Positions 52,501 to 64,000 of a stretch of 64,000 nt of DNA are shown here, piece by piece; the first letter of the stretch is position 1; each line of letters begins with the position of its first letter. Both the position numbers and the translations under genes were made by a program. The notes under the pieces were generated by a model that saw only the letters and a program-made list of their open reading frames with translations, searched no databases and was not told the origin of the DNA. This DNA comes from Archilochus colubris (Eukaryota; Chordata; Aves; Apodiformes; Trochilidae), in assembly GCA_023079485.1 (NCBI GenBank), contig CM041085.1, positions 30,613,121 to 30,677,120 on the forward strand. Direction: 5' to 3'.

Positions 52501-55500
52501 CATGTATTGAACATTGCATAAGTGAGGCTGAGTTTTCCTGGTGTTGCTGCTATTTATTTTTGTCTGTGTACTGTTCTCAAGCTCTGCCCGAGGTCCCACT
52601 GAGGGGCATTTTGTGACGGACAAAACAAAGACTGGTCCCTGTCCTTAAAACTCCAATGAGCTGCACAGTCCTGATTTCTGCACATTCATCATGCAGATAC
52701 ATTGCAATTATTCATCATCAATATGAAAAGTATTACTTATTCAAGTGCAAACTCTGTTTAAGCTGGAAATACAGCTTCACTGTTAGATTTACAGCATCTT
52801 ATAACATATCACTGAGGAGTAGGACAGAGAACTTGTGGGTACACTAGGTTTAAGACCGATAATAAGAAGGGAAACATTTCAAGGATGTAATGTTACTGTA
52901 AACATCTCACTGTCTTTCACAGTATTTTATCATATTTTATATCTGTTTTGTACATCTGCTCCTCAGATAAATGTACTTGAAAAAAACAGCAGTGTGTTTA
53001 CAGGAAACATTTGCCAAGCCAGAGTCGACTTTCTGTCTGATTCTATGTCACATTTTACTCATCATCTTTCTTTCACAATCCTGCAGAGCAGCACAAGGTA
53101 GTTTCGTTTATTTTTCAAAAATGAACCTGAAATTTGGAGACAAGATCTTATCCTTCATGTCTTATTTTCTAGGCACCAAACTAAATCTCCCTTACAGTAA
53201 GCTTATTTCCACAAATGTCTTTTGTGGGATCCAGCCTACTCGAAGTTCTAGATGACCACAGGAAAATAAAACAATTCTAGTTTCTCATGGAATTTGGGAA
53301 GGATCAATGTCTTTTACTCCATGTTAGGATACCTACTTCAGGAGTTAGAATGCACTTTGAAGTTGATAAAAAAAATTGTGCATTGTTGGCAGGTTGCTTG
53401 GTGGAGGAGAGGGAGGAGGCTGCATGTCACCATTGCCTACATAGCTACACAGCCACTAAGCCAGGCATGTTTGCAGGTGAGTTAGTCCATAGAATTGGGG
53501 AAATCTGCAGCTCTGGGGACATGGTCTGTCCATAGCAGACTGTCAAAAAGAAGTGTAATCATACTCTTCCTCTTCCTGCACTATAACTTATGTTGAGCAG
53601 TCACACCATTTACGTGACCAGGAATTTCTCGTGCAGGCAGTTCCACACATACATTAAAGGAGTAAAACTCTAATTACTCCATCTGATCATTATTTTCTGG
53701 GTAAGAAGCAGGGAAAGTTCTCCAAGGCTGTATTATTTTCTACCAGTTTTCTTAGACATTGAATGCTGTGGATTTTGAGAGCTTTCTGACTGAACTAGGA
53801 ACTCCATTCCTCTTTCTGTTCATTATTTTATGTTTCACTACTTTTGTGTTGGATTTTCCAAATACATGTGCCACTGACACAGACTAAAACCAAACAGGGG
53901 GCATTCACATTACATACAAGCTCTTTTTCTACAATTAGTAGATAGACTTGGCTGTGAAATGGGAATGAAAGACAAATTGCTCTTTGTTGTTATAGATCTT
54001 AAGGTACGTCTAGGGAAATATCGCTTTGGACATGTACTGCTTTTGGGGTTTTTTAGGTCTCCTGCTTCAATAAGAAAGGGAGAAAATATTAGTCAGAAGA
54101 TGGAATGTTAGGTATGCAATAAAGAACCACCAGGGGTCTGGAAAATCTATAACAAACCTGGAAGCATGATACATTTATTTTACTAGAAAAGATAGGTGGG
54201 GAGCTGGAAGGAATTTTTGTTCTCATATGATTCCATTTCATTTTAACTCCATCATGATATTGACAGATGTCTGCTCAATTATTTGAGTCCTTTAATATCA
54301 CACATAATGAAAAGCCCTGAGTGACTTTGATGTGAAGTCCTAAGTGATGGCTCAGTGTCATGGACATGGCACAGACCATGACAGCTCAGTATCCCTGACG
54401 AGCAAGAAGGTAGTTTCTAAAATTTATGTGTTAAGTAGACAGATTTGTTAAGCTAATGCTTGGTGAAGTAACCTGGAAGTCTGAGCAGAAAAGTTGCTGT
54501 AGACACATTCAGTTTATGCCATATCACGTTTCAGTGTGAAGACTGCATTCTTATGTATTTCTGAACCTCTATGTCATAATGGAGATATTTATACAGCCCC
54601 TTGGCCAAAGAACTCAGATATATTCTTTCAAGTTTTTTTCTTTTGGTTTGACTTCACCAAATCAATGCACATCATCCTTTCCTCTGATGACATTTACAGG
54701 ATCATCCTACTCCTTTCCCTCTCACTCACTGTGCATTGATTGTCTTGCTTTTCGTATTTATTCTTATGGGGTAATTTTGTCTGTTGAATATATATTGTTT
54801 TAATTAAATGCAATAAGGTAATGAGGTTAAAGACATCCAAAATTTATGAAGTTATTTATTACCGGAACACAGTTTTCATTTATTGTCCTCTACAGTAAGA
54901 AACTTGTCTGAATTTGGCTGCCTCCTGCACAGTGCTTTCAAAAGCAAGCACTCACTTTTTCACATCCCATTTAAAAACTTTTGCAGGGATCAGTGATCTA
55001 GCTCAAAGACTCTGCAGAAATAAAATATATCTCCTGCAAAGACATTTAATCCTTTTGCTAGGAACTCCTTATAATGTGTGATAAGATGCTAAGTACTGAA
55101 CTTTTAAAATCACTGTGGTTTTACAAAACACAGAGAAGTGATAAAAAAAGAGACCAACTGCAAGAAAAATTCCAGTTGGTGCAGCCTGTCTCCAATCACT
55201 TTGCTTTGTTTTGGCTGATGACCACTAATTAAAATACTGGGAAGAATATGCACACAAGGGTGAAATTGTAAAGGGGAGAAAATGGAACGGAAGGGAAGAA
55301 GAAAAATAGCAATTCAGGAAGCACATCCTTGGGGTTGATACTGCACCTGAATCCAAAGCTCTGATTTTGTCAAGTCTCCCTCCATCTTTGTTCTACCTTA
55401 ACTCCAAGGGTTGTGTCTTATAGGAAAAAAGTCTCCACTGGTATAAAGCATTTATAAGGGCCTCTAGTACATGTGTTCACTCCCTCCTACCTGCCAGGAA

Positions 55501-58500
55501 TTGCATCTTCAATTTACTGACCTCCACTGGCCTATTGGCAATGCCCAGTACACTAGGATAAAGGTACTCTAGGGTTCTCTGGCTTATGCTGGTCTTTTCC
55601 AGCCATCAAACAGGACAAGAATAGTCTGTTAGGAGCTACCACTGCCACAGCTGTCAAGTAGTTGGCTCCAGATTTTAGCCATTGTGTATTCACATATTCA
55701 ACAGAGCATTTGGAGCAACTCCTGGTTGATGGTCGAAGCAACTATCTCTGATGATGCTAAGGCTAGACTGGAGGGGTACAAAGTGTGTGGAGGGCAGCAA
55801 AGGGAACGAGGAGAGAGTACTGAGGGGATATGCTGGAAATGTGTTGACACATCCAGCAGAGTGAAAGCCAACAGGTTTAACCTGGTCACACAGCCAAATT
55901 CTTCTCACTTGCGAAGAGCTGGACTGGACTTGGTGCTGTTGCTTCCACTCTGTCACAACTACCACTCACGAAAGATCCCAGAAGAGAAACCAGACCCCCT
56001 GGCTGCTCATAACCAGAGCCCCATGACTTTCTTGTATTTGACAGATATATTGCTGTTTGTTTCAGTGTTGGCCTTTACAAATAGTATTTCGGTTCATATA
56101 AAAAAATGACATGAACTCCTTGACCACTTTTTCTGCTACACCAGTAGTATAATACCATGACCCAGTGTCAGACATTAGAATATGCCCAACCCTAATGACT
56201 ATATTTTCTAGCAGAGCGTATAGTCTGACTTCTTTCAAACAAGGAAACACATTTTAATGAGAAGACCAGTAGTTTGTGGAGAGACAAAGCAATTTTTTGT
56301 ATTATAATTAAAACCACGAGTGTACTTGTAGTTACTGAAGTGAAGTGACAATGCTCAAAGAACAGTGCCAGGCAGTTCACAATCTTAACATGCTGGAACA
56401 CAGATGATTTATGACTTTATTTCCAAACATTGGACAAATAACAAATAACACCCTTGATCCTGATTCAAGAAAAAAAAAACTTTTTTAAGGTGTAAATTTA
56501 TAATGTTACATTTTTAAAGAGATACTTGAGTAAAACTAGCCAGAAGCATAGCCATGGGATATAAGTTCATGGTGATTCATATCTGCTTACACTTTTTTTA
56601 TCTGCTGCTGTCATATTGATCAAATGTACTATTTAAATTTAGTTTCCTAATCTCAAAATATGTTACTATCTTCACTGGAGAAATGGAATTGTCTCAAAGC
56701 CATTTATTGTATTTAATTGTGTGCGACTGAAAATGCTTTTAAGGAATTACAAGAAATGCACTCCTGGATAAAATGGAAACATCTTTTCTTCCACTGTTGA
56801 CTAGCAAATCAAAATGAACTCAATAAAGACTATGTTAAAGCAGTAAAAATTAGGTTAGTTGTTGATGGATGGGTACCAAACTCTGAATTTCTCAGTTATT
56901 GCCACACTTCCATTTGAAATTGCCAACAAAAAAAATAATCCAGATTCTCTATCTAGAGAACTATGTGATACCAACAGTTCTGAAGTTCAGCAGAGGCTGA
57001 CACAGTGTTCCTCTTCTTACCTCTGCCAAAATACCACACTATGGATTTTCACTGCGTGACTTCCAAGAAGCTGGCACCAGAAAGAGGTGATGTGCCTTTG
57101 CAGCAGCTCAGACAACTGTTCTGAAACATACGTGTGTCTCTACGAAGACTGCAACATTTGTAGGAGGAAACAGCTCTGGCAAAGTGAGAACTGGAACGCC
57201 TATTTTGTGCTCATGACTTATTAGACAGAGGATATTTGCTGGCAAAGCCAGGAGGTCTAACATGAAACTCATGAACGTAAACCAGTAGGGGGATTTTTTA
57301 CTATTTTTTTTTTTCCCAAGAATTTATTTTAGGCCAACAAAACTACTGTTTTGCTCCTTCTGCTTACTCTGCTGTATAATTTAGCATTTCAAAAATACTG
57401 CAGAACGAAGACAATTCAAAAGAAAAATTCCTGCAAGACTTGCATCTAAGCACGTTTTCAACACTTTAGGCTATAACTGAGTCTACACTGAGCCTGCAAA
57501 AAGTGTTCTATTTTTTTTTCTTTTGTTACTGTTATTTGTTGCAGGCTTTGCATGAATAAAGAGAGATGGTTTAGACTATTCACACAGGATGGCTTATATC
57601 AAGTTGTCTGCATATCTTGTGTTTTACCTATACAGCTTTGTTCATGAACAAAGCTTTGTTCCACTAGCTTGGAGCAGTTGTAAAAAGATTTATATGTGCT
57701 CACACATAAATAAGCTGTGGACAGTTTTGTTTGTTCATTGTTTAAAATTCTTAGAGGCACTTTTAAGAAGCCATTGTGTGAAGCTACAGTTGGAAACTGT
57801 ACAGCTTTAGAAAACAGGATGCCTGTGTGTTTTCCAGATCATAGAACCAGATGTTGGACAATAGATGGTTTATAAAATTGTAAGATTAAGTATCATTATG
57901 AATGGTTGCTATAATTTTTTTTATAGCATTCTCTCTTATAAAGTTAGTCTTCTCGACAAACCTTTACAAACATGCTGAGGTTTACACTTTGTCTTAATCT
58001 ATGAAAGCTGCTGAGAAGTCACATGCATGGAAAAGAATCTTCATCTTGCTCATGTATGCACACTCACAGCACTACATGGTGCGTGTCTCAGAAAGACAGT
58101 CAAACAGACTGTAACCATATCCTGAAAAATCAATTTCAAATACTGCATTCTCATTTAATAAAGAACTCCATTGTATTTATATCTGGATTCTGCAGTTTTT
58201 ATCTCAGGTAAGGTAACTCAGATGACCTCAGAAAATACAGTTGTATCATCTAAGTGAAGTTCTCACAGTCATGTGTCAGTCATGGTCTTCTGACACAGAC
58301 TATATGGTTTTATATAGAGTGCTATTCACTCTTCTAAAAGACTATCAGAAAAGTGGAAGAAACCTAAGAGGCATTTTCCCTTCTCAGGACAATGTAAGCA
58401 CCACAACAACGCAATCTCTGGGGATCATCAGAGCATAAGAAAGAGGGAGGTGATAGGGCTGGGTACAGGATCAGTGCTTGGCAAGCTGGATGAGCAACAC

Positions 58501-60192
58501 TGGTGGAAAGATGCTGGCCCTTTCAGCAACAAGAGAACTCATGTGTCATGCTCTGTGCTTTGAAATGTAGCTCTTTATACTGAAGGACCAGGCCAATGAG
58601 CACCTTAAGGAATTCGTAACAGCAGCACCAGCAGAGCAAGTTGCATGCAGTATGCTGTGGAATTTAAATGTTTACTCCTTACCTTATTTTTTTTGGCTCT
58701 TCACAAAGATGGAGAATACCTTGACCACAGTTTATTACAGTTAAAGGATCCTTTGAGTTTCACATAACTTTGCCATTTGTTATGTAAGTTTCCATTACAA
58801 TTAAGCAATACTTTACCTTAGAATAAAAGCAAATCTGCAGTTGTTACTGCAGTACTTCTTACACAAGGCTTCTTACAGTACATGTTGATGAAAGCACTTT
58901 ATTTTTTGTTCTAAAAGAGCCAAGTGAGATTATGTGTATTTTCAATCTACAAAAATGATAGTTATTTTTCAGAGTCCAGCAGACAGCCGCCAGACAGCAA
59001 GGGACTCTGAAACAGTAATACCAGTATTTTTTCTTCAGTTAACCTGTAAGTATTTATGAAAGATGGACAATATCATAATCCTACTTTCTAGCACAAGACA
59101 CTAAAATGAAACGAATTGCTCATAGTGTCCCAATAGGAAAATATATATGTCACTGCAGGAAATGAGTGCCTGGCATTCAACAGACTCTTATGTCTTATGC
59201 TAAGAAAATGAAGGAACTTCTTTAAATCTTTTCTTGTATAGTTATTTGTAACTCTTTTCCCAGGACACTCCCATGCAACAAAAGTCCCATTTTTGCTAAT
59301 GCTTAGTATTTTTCAGTTTTAGATAGTGTACGGACTCTTGGAGAGTTTGTTGCTTAATACGAATAATAAAATAGAGAAAACCAGATCATATTATTCACTC
59401 TAGTGCTACATGCTAGTACACGTTACTGCTAAACATACCAAGCAGTGAAGCTTTTTGGAGGGAAAGGTTCTCCACCACTATTGCACAGAGCCCTTCAGGA
59501 TCAAGTCACTGAACCAAATCACACTGAATGGATTCCAGTGTAACATATACTTCCATCTCACACTATATATGTTTCTGTTAATTGCCCATTCCCAGGTTTG
59601 GGTGAAGGAAAACTGTGTTAAAAGATTATAATAAAAATACACATTGAGGAAAAAGTGAGGAAAATCAGCACCAAAACAAATTACAAATAATTTTTCATTC
59701 TGGGGGAGTACGAGTTTATTCCAAAGGCTGCAAGACCTTTAGTTTTCGCTATTGCTTTTTCATCAGAAGATGAAACAGATCATGCCTTCTGTGTAGGTAC
59801 ATTCATTAAACAGTTGAGAAAGTCTGCCTGAACTGAAACATACTAAAGTCAATAGACTCCCTTTCAACTGACTTCAGTAATGAACTTTGTCAAACGATCA
59901 ATTCTGGCCCGGCAGTTCCTGCTGTCTTGATTAGCTTAAAAACATGGTAAAACTTTGTCAAAGAAACCTTTGAAAATCAATCTTTTGCACTGCCAAGAAA
60001 TACCAAAACTATTATTTACTTTTTGCCTCCAACATGAGGCTTGAAAGTATCTAGATATGTTTTTAAGGCACTCACTAGCAAATCTCAGTGTCTACTTTAA
60101 TAATATTCCAGAAAAGAAAAAAGAGAAAAAAAATCCTTACCCCAAAATTTTGGTGGCCATGTGATTGGAGAGTAAGTGCTGTTTCTATCCAT
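39976..60192 (-). CDS. MYCT1: MYC target 1 membrane protein, complete, two coding exons
   Basis: MYCT1 is a small single-pass membrane protein, in mammals expressed in endothelium and blood stem cells; its gene is a MYC target. Coding segments at 60141-60192 and 39976-40508 join through a consensus donor (TGGG|gtaagg) and acceptor (atttcag|AGCAG) to give 194 residues; the human short form is about 187. Seen: an N-glycosylation sequon at N4 (MDRNST), one hydrophobic segment at about residues 22-45, the basic SRRR (46-49), a Ser/Arg-rich tail with the conserved block [20 protein letters not shown], and a C-terminal PPAY motif (181-184) within [15 protein letters not shown]. The tail matches my recollection of human MYCT1 closely. 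The start at 60192 aligns with the human short isoform. The intron is 19.6 kb. The frame stays open upstream of this ATG (see findings). VIP lies downstream on the same strand, as in mammals. Confidence 0.95.
40509..45930 (-). other. MYCT1: MYCT1 intron 1, 3' part, no features recognised except a short microsatellite
   Basis: AT-rich intronic sequence. Open frames of up to 129 codons (43727-44116, minus) have no recognisable family signature and look like chance. A (CAAAAA)n run lies at 45679-45719. Confidence 0.7.
45679..45719. repeat. (CAAAAA)n microsatellite
   Basis: Six to seven tandem copies of a six-base ACAAAA unit, nearly perfect, in the MYCT1 intron. Confidence 0.95.
45940..46010 (+). 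mobile_element. CR1 LINE 3'-end fragment
   Basis: GTTGGACTCAATGATAACTC, then AAGGTCCCTTCCAACCTCTA, and a terminal ATTCTGTGATTCTGTGATT. This is the last ~70 bp of a CR1 element with its tandem 8-bp 3' end. Confidence 0.85.
46956..47240 (-). pseudogene. CR1 ORF2 C-terminal fragment
   Basis: 94-codon open segment, beginning [20 protein letters not shown] and containing SDRTRGNG and [12 protein letters not shown], the C-terminal end of the CR1 ORF2 protein. It is in a different frame from the preceding ORF2 segment owing to a one-base deletion. The internal ATG is not a genuine start. Confidence 0.9.
47261..47656 (-). pseudogene. CR1 ORF2 fragment (reverse transcriptase C-terminal half)
   Basis: 131-codon open segment inside the CR1 copy, starting [18 protein letters not shown] and containing [19 protein letters not shown] and [13 protein letters not shown], signatures of CR1/non-LTR ORF2 downstream of the reverse-transcriptase core. 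It ends early because of a one-base deletion; the following 46956-47240 segment carries the rest (RTRGNG, WNRLP). Non-functional remnant. Confidence 0.9.
47831..47880 (-). mobile_element. Second CR1 3' tip, 50 bp, abutting the larger CR1
   Basis: ATAGAATCATAGAATCCTAG... repeats positions 46876-46925 with one difference in 50 bp and directly abuts the truncated 5' end of the larger CR1 in the same orientation. It is either the tip of another CR1 or a product of template switching/recombination. Confidence 0.85.
48713..48850 (-). mobile_element. CR1 LINE 3' fragment
   Basis: CAGAATCACAGAATCATTCT, then GGTTGGGAAAGACCTTTAAG, GTCCAACCATTAATCTAAC and CTCCAGGTGTGGC. A typical CR1 3' end read antisense; moderately diverged. 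Confidence 0.85.
49890..50180 (-). mobile_element. CR1 LINE 3' fragment
   Basis: Starts with TCATAGAATCATAGAATGG, then AAGATCATCCAGTTCTAACC, CATCCAACCTGGCCTTGAAC, TCCTCCTAATGTCTATTCTA. This is antisense CR1, truncated within the last part of ORF2. Confidence 0.9.
52481..52499. repeat. (CAAAA)n microsatellite
   Basis: Almost four copies of CAAAA in the MYCT1 intron. Confidence 0.9.
52575..52665. repeat. Possible ancient interspersed repeat fragment
   Basis: Contains CAAAGACTGGTCCCTGTCC and a flanking pattern that I recognise from old amniote SINE/CR1-type repeats ('agactggtccctgtcc...'). The match is short and diverged; the exact family cannot be named by eye. Confidence 0.35.
52666..60140 (-). 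other. MYCT1: MYCT1 intron 1, 5' part, nothing recognised
   Basis: AT-rich intron. The longest open frame (55684-56109, plus, 141 codons) ends in a hydrophobic stretch, but I recognise no family and see no splice or promoter support. No repeat of a recognised family seen. Confidence 0.6.
60141..60192 (-). CDS. MYCT1: MYCT1 exon 1 coding part
   Basis: Encodes residues 1-17 ([17 protein letters not shown]) plus one base of Glu18, then the donor gtaagg. Context of the ATG is gttATGG (G at -3 and +4). The Trp-Pro and Phe-Trp-Glu spacing matches the human N-terminus. The 5' boundary of the exon is not visible. Confidence 0.88.
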
Positions 60193-60364
60193 AACATCCA
60201 AGTAACAAATATAGAATGGTATGTCCACAGAGGAGCCAAGGTTTTCTGAACGTTTGAGATTTAGCTGTAGAAGCAATGTTTTTGTGCTGCCAGGGAACTG
60301 TGTTGTTTGGCTGAAAGGAAATGGATGTATCACGTTTCCTGCTTGTGGGCTTGAATTAGCAAGT

Positions 60365-60455
60365 GCTGGCCTTATCTTGAAACACCACATGGTTCCCGAG
60401 ATGGAGGAATAGTTTCCTTCTCGTCATTTCCTCAGCCACAGCAAATTGACTCAGA
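60365..60455 (-). promoter_or_regulatory. MYCT1: Possible MYCT1 promoter/5' region with GATA, ETS and AP-1 motifs
   Basis: Upstream of the MYCT1 start the sequence holds a GATA motif (AAGATAAG on the minus strand, about 60371-60378), ETS-type GGAA cores (AGGAAA near 60412-60417 and GAGGAAAT near 60425-60432), and a perfect AP-1 site TGACTCA/TGAGTCA (60447-60453). The combination suits an endothelial/haematopoietic gene. Short motifs occur by chance, and the transcription start is unknown. Confidence 0.35.
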
Positions 60456-63400
60456 ACAATACTAAATCTCCTCCTTCTCCAAAACTTTTTGAAGCCCCAA
60501 ATGTCCAGAGATAGACAGATGAAAAGGCCTTTCTCTTCCTCTAATGATTTTCCATGTTGAAGACCATCCTCAAACTTTCAAAAGCCCTTGTATTCGGTGG
60601 AAATTTTCAACAAGGAAGAAATTTATCAGGAGGCTCTTAATAAGCACTACTTAAGTAGTATATTAATTTAGGATATGAGGTTTGTTAAGTATTTGCCACT
60701 CTTCCTCAGATAGTTTGAGGAACTAACTGGGCCTCAGAGTGTAACTGCAGGTGCTAATATATTAATAAATGTACTTCAAATATATTTTGCCAATTCTTTT
60801 CCTTTCCGTAGCTCATATGAGTTTCCTGGAACACAAACTGGCTTCAAGGTAATTGAAAATTTTTAATATAGTGCGGTGTTAATTCCCTGCTGGAATCTGT
60901 AGTTCCTGCTGCTAAATATAACAAATAGCAATAATAATACCTCTACAGAAGAAAACAGCCAGCATACTTCATGAGACAGATCCAGAATTAATGTAGAAAA
61001 TTTGGGAGTCAATAAAATATACAATTTTGTATTAATGTGATAAATTTTGTGTAACCTGATTTTAACTATTTTCTCCTTAAATATATTGCAGATAATAGAT
61101 GCCCATAAACATTCTGCTGTGCATTTCAAACACCTTCTCTCTGAAGAGTTGTATGTGGTTTTGTTTTGACCATTGTTTAAAAAACCAGAATTATCTGTAT
61201 CTATTTTCCACTATGAATATCTGGAATCAACAAAATTTATGAATCTGCCAGTGTTAAGATTTGGATGTGGCAATCTTGAATCCTTTGGTTTGTTTTCTTC
61301 TGTTTGAGACCTTTTTGCACTAGACAGCTTTTTAAAAATGCTGAGAAAGGATACCCTGATGGTTAGTGGTAGATTGATGACTGTCAAAGCTGGTGCTTAA
61401 ATTTACATATCCCAATACTGGGTTAAGCACCGGAATGAAAAATGTCTAATTTTCAGACATCTGTGGACAAGGTACAACTTAATAAGAAGTACTGACCTTA
61501 ATCTAGTTGAAAAGCATCTGAGTTAAGACATGGACACTTGTCCAGGTAATTAAATTTTCTATATTATCAAGTGTATGAAATATGAACCTTAATGCTTCGT
61601 GAGGAAGTCGACAGCAATGAAAAGCAGCATGATAGTTTCTCTCTGTCTAGACAGACTATTTGAAGATGAGAGTTCTTTCATTTGTCTCAAAAAACCCCAG
61701 CTGTTATAGACAGCCATTGACAGTAGAAGATCAGGGAATCTGGACCACCAAAAGTAATCTTTTTTTCTTGGAAGAAAAAGAAAGAATTACAATTTCCTGC
61801 AACAGACTTTATCTTAAACAGGTAGAGTGTACCAAGTCCTGAGATGTCATAACCAAAATGGAACCTTCTTCACTAAAAAATCTAAAGCAGATTGATACAT
61901 CATAAAGCTTGTCTTATTTCAAATATTGGATTAATTTAATTTTCTTCCATTTATTTCTGAGTATTGCAGGAATTTATTTGCTTGGTAACTCCATCAGTTC
62001 TTTCATTTTTCTCTATTGAGAAGTATCTTTGCATGAAAAAATCGCAATAACTTGAGATACCCTGATGGACAAAAATGTTCATCACCATTCATTATCCTGG
62101 CAAGTATACCACATTGCCACTTCTGATGAGTGGGAGACAGAGATAAATACAGGATGAGCTGTCAAATAAAATGCTAAGGTGGGGGAGTTCAATCCTAATG
62201 AAAGAAACAGCCTTTAGCCCTTGAAAGGAGCAAACTGATTCTGTTCTGAAAGATATTTAGTCTTTCAATTAAATGAAGGTGCTTTGAATTTGCAGCAGCA
62301 CAAGCCCTGCTCCATGAAGAAAAAAAATCTTTCTGGGGAAATAAATGGAATGGGTTCTATCACATATTAGTAAAAATCATGAAGAAACAATCCATAGGTG
62401 CCCAGGGTACTGCCAGCAGGTGAAGAGTTGTCTGCTTCCTTGGCCACATGGTCCATGGGGAGAGGATAAGCACCATTGCCAGCCTGCTCTGGGGCTAGCA
62501 GTTGCTTTCTCTGAGGCACTGATGCTTTGCCTATTGATATATTACAATTCTCTTTCTCTTTGACCTCCAGAAAACTGACCATCTACATGTTTTCTGTTTA
62601 AGACAACACTGAAAGTGGAGAGAGACTTTAGAGGGTGTATGGAGATGATTTTATTTGAAACCTTCTTTTCAGCTGGACAGAGCTCATGGTGATGTTTGAG
62701 TAGGATCAATAATCCCTACCACACGATCTTAGCTACTGTCAATCACTGCCAAATAGAAGGGTCATACCAGTGTCATTAGAAATGAAAAAGGAACACTGTG
62801 TTAGAACTTTAAAGCAACTTGATGAAAAATACGTTTCAGTTTTTCAGTTGCTGGCACTTCTTGAAGAAACCTAGGTATATAAACTGAATACTCCAACATG
62901 AATCCATAAAATCTCTTTTTTTTTCAGGTGTAAGCAGAGTTCACTGAAAAAAAAAAAAAAGAGTGAAAAAGTGTAGAATGTGTATACAGTGAAACTTTTT
63001 TCTTTTTTTTTATACTTTCCATCTGGAGATTATGATTTAGGCTGGGATTTCCTTTAATTGTTTTATATTTCAGCAGCCTCATATTTGTCCTTGGTTAGTT
63101 TTACAGCTCTCCGGATGCATGAAGAAAAACTCAGGAATTTTTGTTCTTTTACCAGTGATGAAAAATGTTCCTGTCTCCCATCAAACTATCCATTTTAAAG
63201 GCTACTCATAATGTGACAAAAGACAAAGAAACTGCATCCTACTACCTTAAATGAATCACTTCAGATTACTTCAGTTGAGGTACTACAGGTTAAGTAACCT
63301 ACTTCCCATGTGATGGCTCCATCACCATACACCTTTCAATATGTTTGTTATGCCTGCTATGAATGAAAAGAAATATGGCTGCAGTAACACCATTATCTCA

Positions 63401-64000
63401 GAAAAGACCTTGGTTCCCAGGGCAGTATTAGGTGATAGTAATTTTTCTCCAGGTTTTTCAGAAAAAGAATGGTAGGTGGGATATTAATCAGAATTTTGGG
63501 TATTCATCAGAATTCCAGATATTCAGTGTTTTGGAGAGGTGTGAAATTCTAAGACATAACATCAAAAGAAGGCCTCTCATTGCTGTTTATTTACTATTAC
63601 ATGACTGCAAAGGTAATGTCACAGTGCAGAATGTGAATGCACATTGTATTTACTAGAACCTATATCAAATTTTATATACAATATTCAACTCAAAATGCAG
63701 AAATCATATTTTTTACTTAACATGGAAGTCTTTTCTAATTGTGAAGTGACTTACACACATAAAAAGAGGCAGAGGAGAGCCCTCCCCTCTATCAGCTAGA
63801 CATTTTCAGATTACTGATATTTTTCATGGTCTTTGGGTTTTTAAAGACTGTGTTTGCTTATTTATGCTTGGGGGGGGAAGTGCAGGGGAGGGAATTAAGA
63901 AAGGGAACACAGCAACACAGATGCTATGTCAATGCATTTCAGATTTCAGCACTGGTTACACTTAATCCAGGGGAAAAATAAATTAAAAAAATTCGAAGTT
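60456..64000. other. MYCT1 upstream intergenic region, nothing recognised
   Basis: AT-rich DNA with short homopolymer runs (e.g. A14 near 62948, G8 near 63871). In mammals SYNE1 lies on this side of MYCT1 in divergent orientation, but I could not identify any SYNE1 exon here. Confidence 0.6.

Larger units (their letters stand above)
47881..52560 (-). other. MYCT1: MYCT1 intron 1, middle part
   Basis: AT-rich intronic DNA with two CR1 fragments (listed separately) and a short (AAAAC)n run at 52481-52499. No exon or gene is recognised. Confidence 0.7.

Noticed and set aside
60500..64000. Search for SYNE1 5' exons expected by synteny
   Set aside because: No actin-binding calponin-homology coding sequence recognised; the first SYNE1 exons are probably outside the window or non-coding.

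Overview
The window is vertebrate genomic DNA, almost certainly from a bird. The evidence is AT-rich, gene-poor sequence, many CR1 LINE fragments with the typical ATTCTATG-type 3' ends, and a VIP gene whose mature peptide carries the avian residues Ser11, Phe13, Val26 and Thr28. No bacterial, phage, CRISPR or plasmid features are present. Only two protein-coding genes can be supported, both on the minus strand. The rest is intron, intergenic DNA and old repeats.

Layout from low to high coordinate. Positions 1-17.5 kb hold no recognisable gene, only one ancient MIR-like SINE and three CR1 fragments. About 17.5-25.1 kb is the complete VIP gene: seven exons, a 197-residue preprohormone, a TATA box and a CRE. 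VIP sits in a CpG-rich block, and further GC-rich blocks lie upstream to about 27.06 kb. About 27.1-39.9 kb is intergenic. Positions 39,976-60,192 are MYCT1 (MYC target 1), two coding exons separated by a 19.6 kb intron that holds most of the CR1 copies in the window. Positions 60.4-64 kb are the MYCT1 5' flank, with nothing recognised.

The two genes are syntenic neighbours in the same head-to-tail orientation as in mammals (MYCT1 upstream of VIP), but they share no pathway. VIP encodes a secreted neuropeptide precursor giving VIP and PHI. MYCT1 encodes a small single-pass membrane protein.

Most notable observations: the PHI peptide starts Gln-Asp-Asp-Gly instead of the family's His-Ala/Ser-Asp-Gly; the reading frame stays open for 66 codons upstream of the MYCT1 start; a CT microsatellite serves as the polypyrimidine tract of the VIP exon 2 acceptor; and a CR1 copy is flanked by a near-identical 50 bp repeat. 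I found no credible novel biological system.
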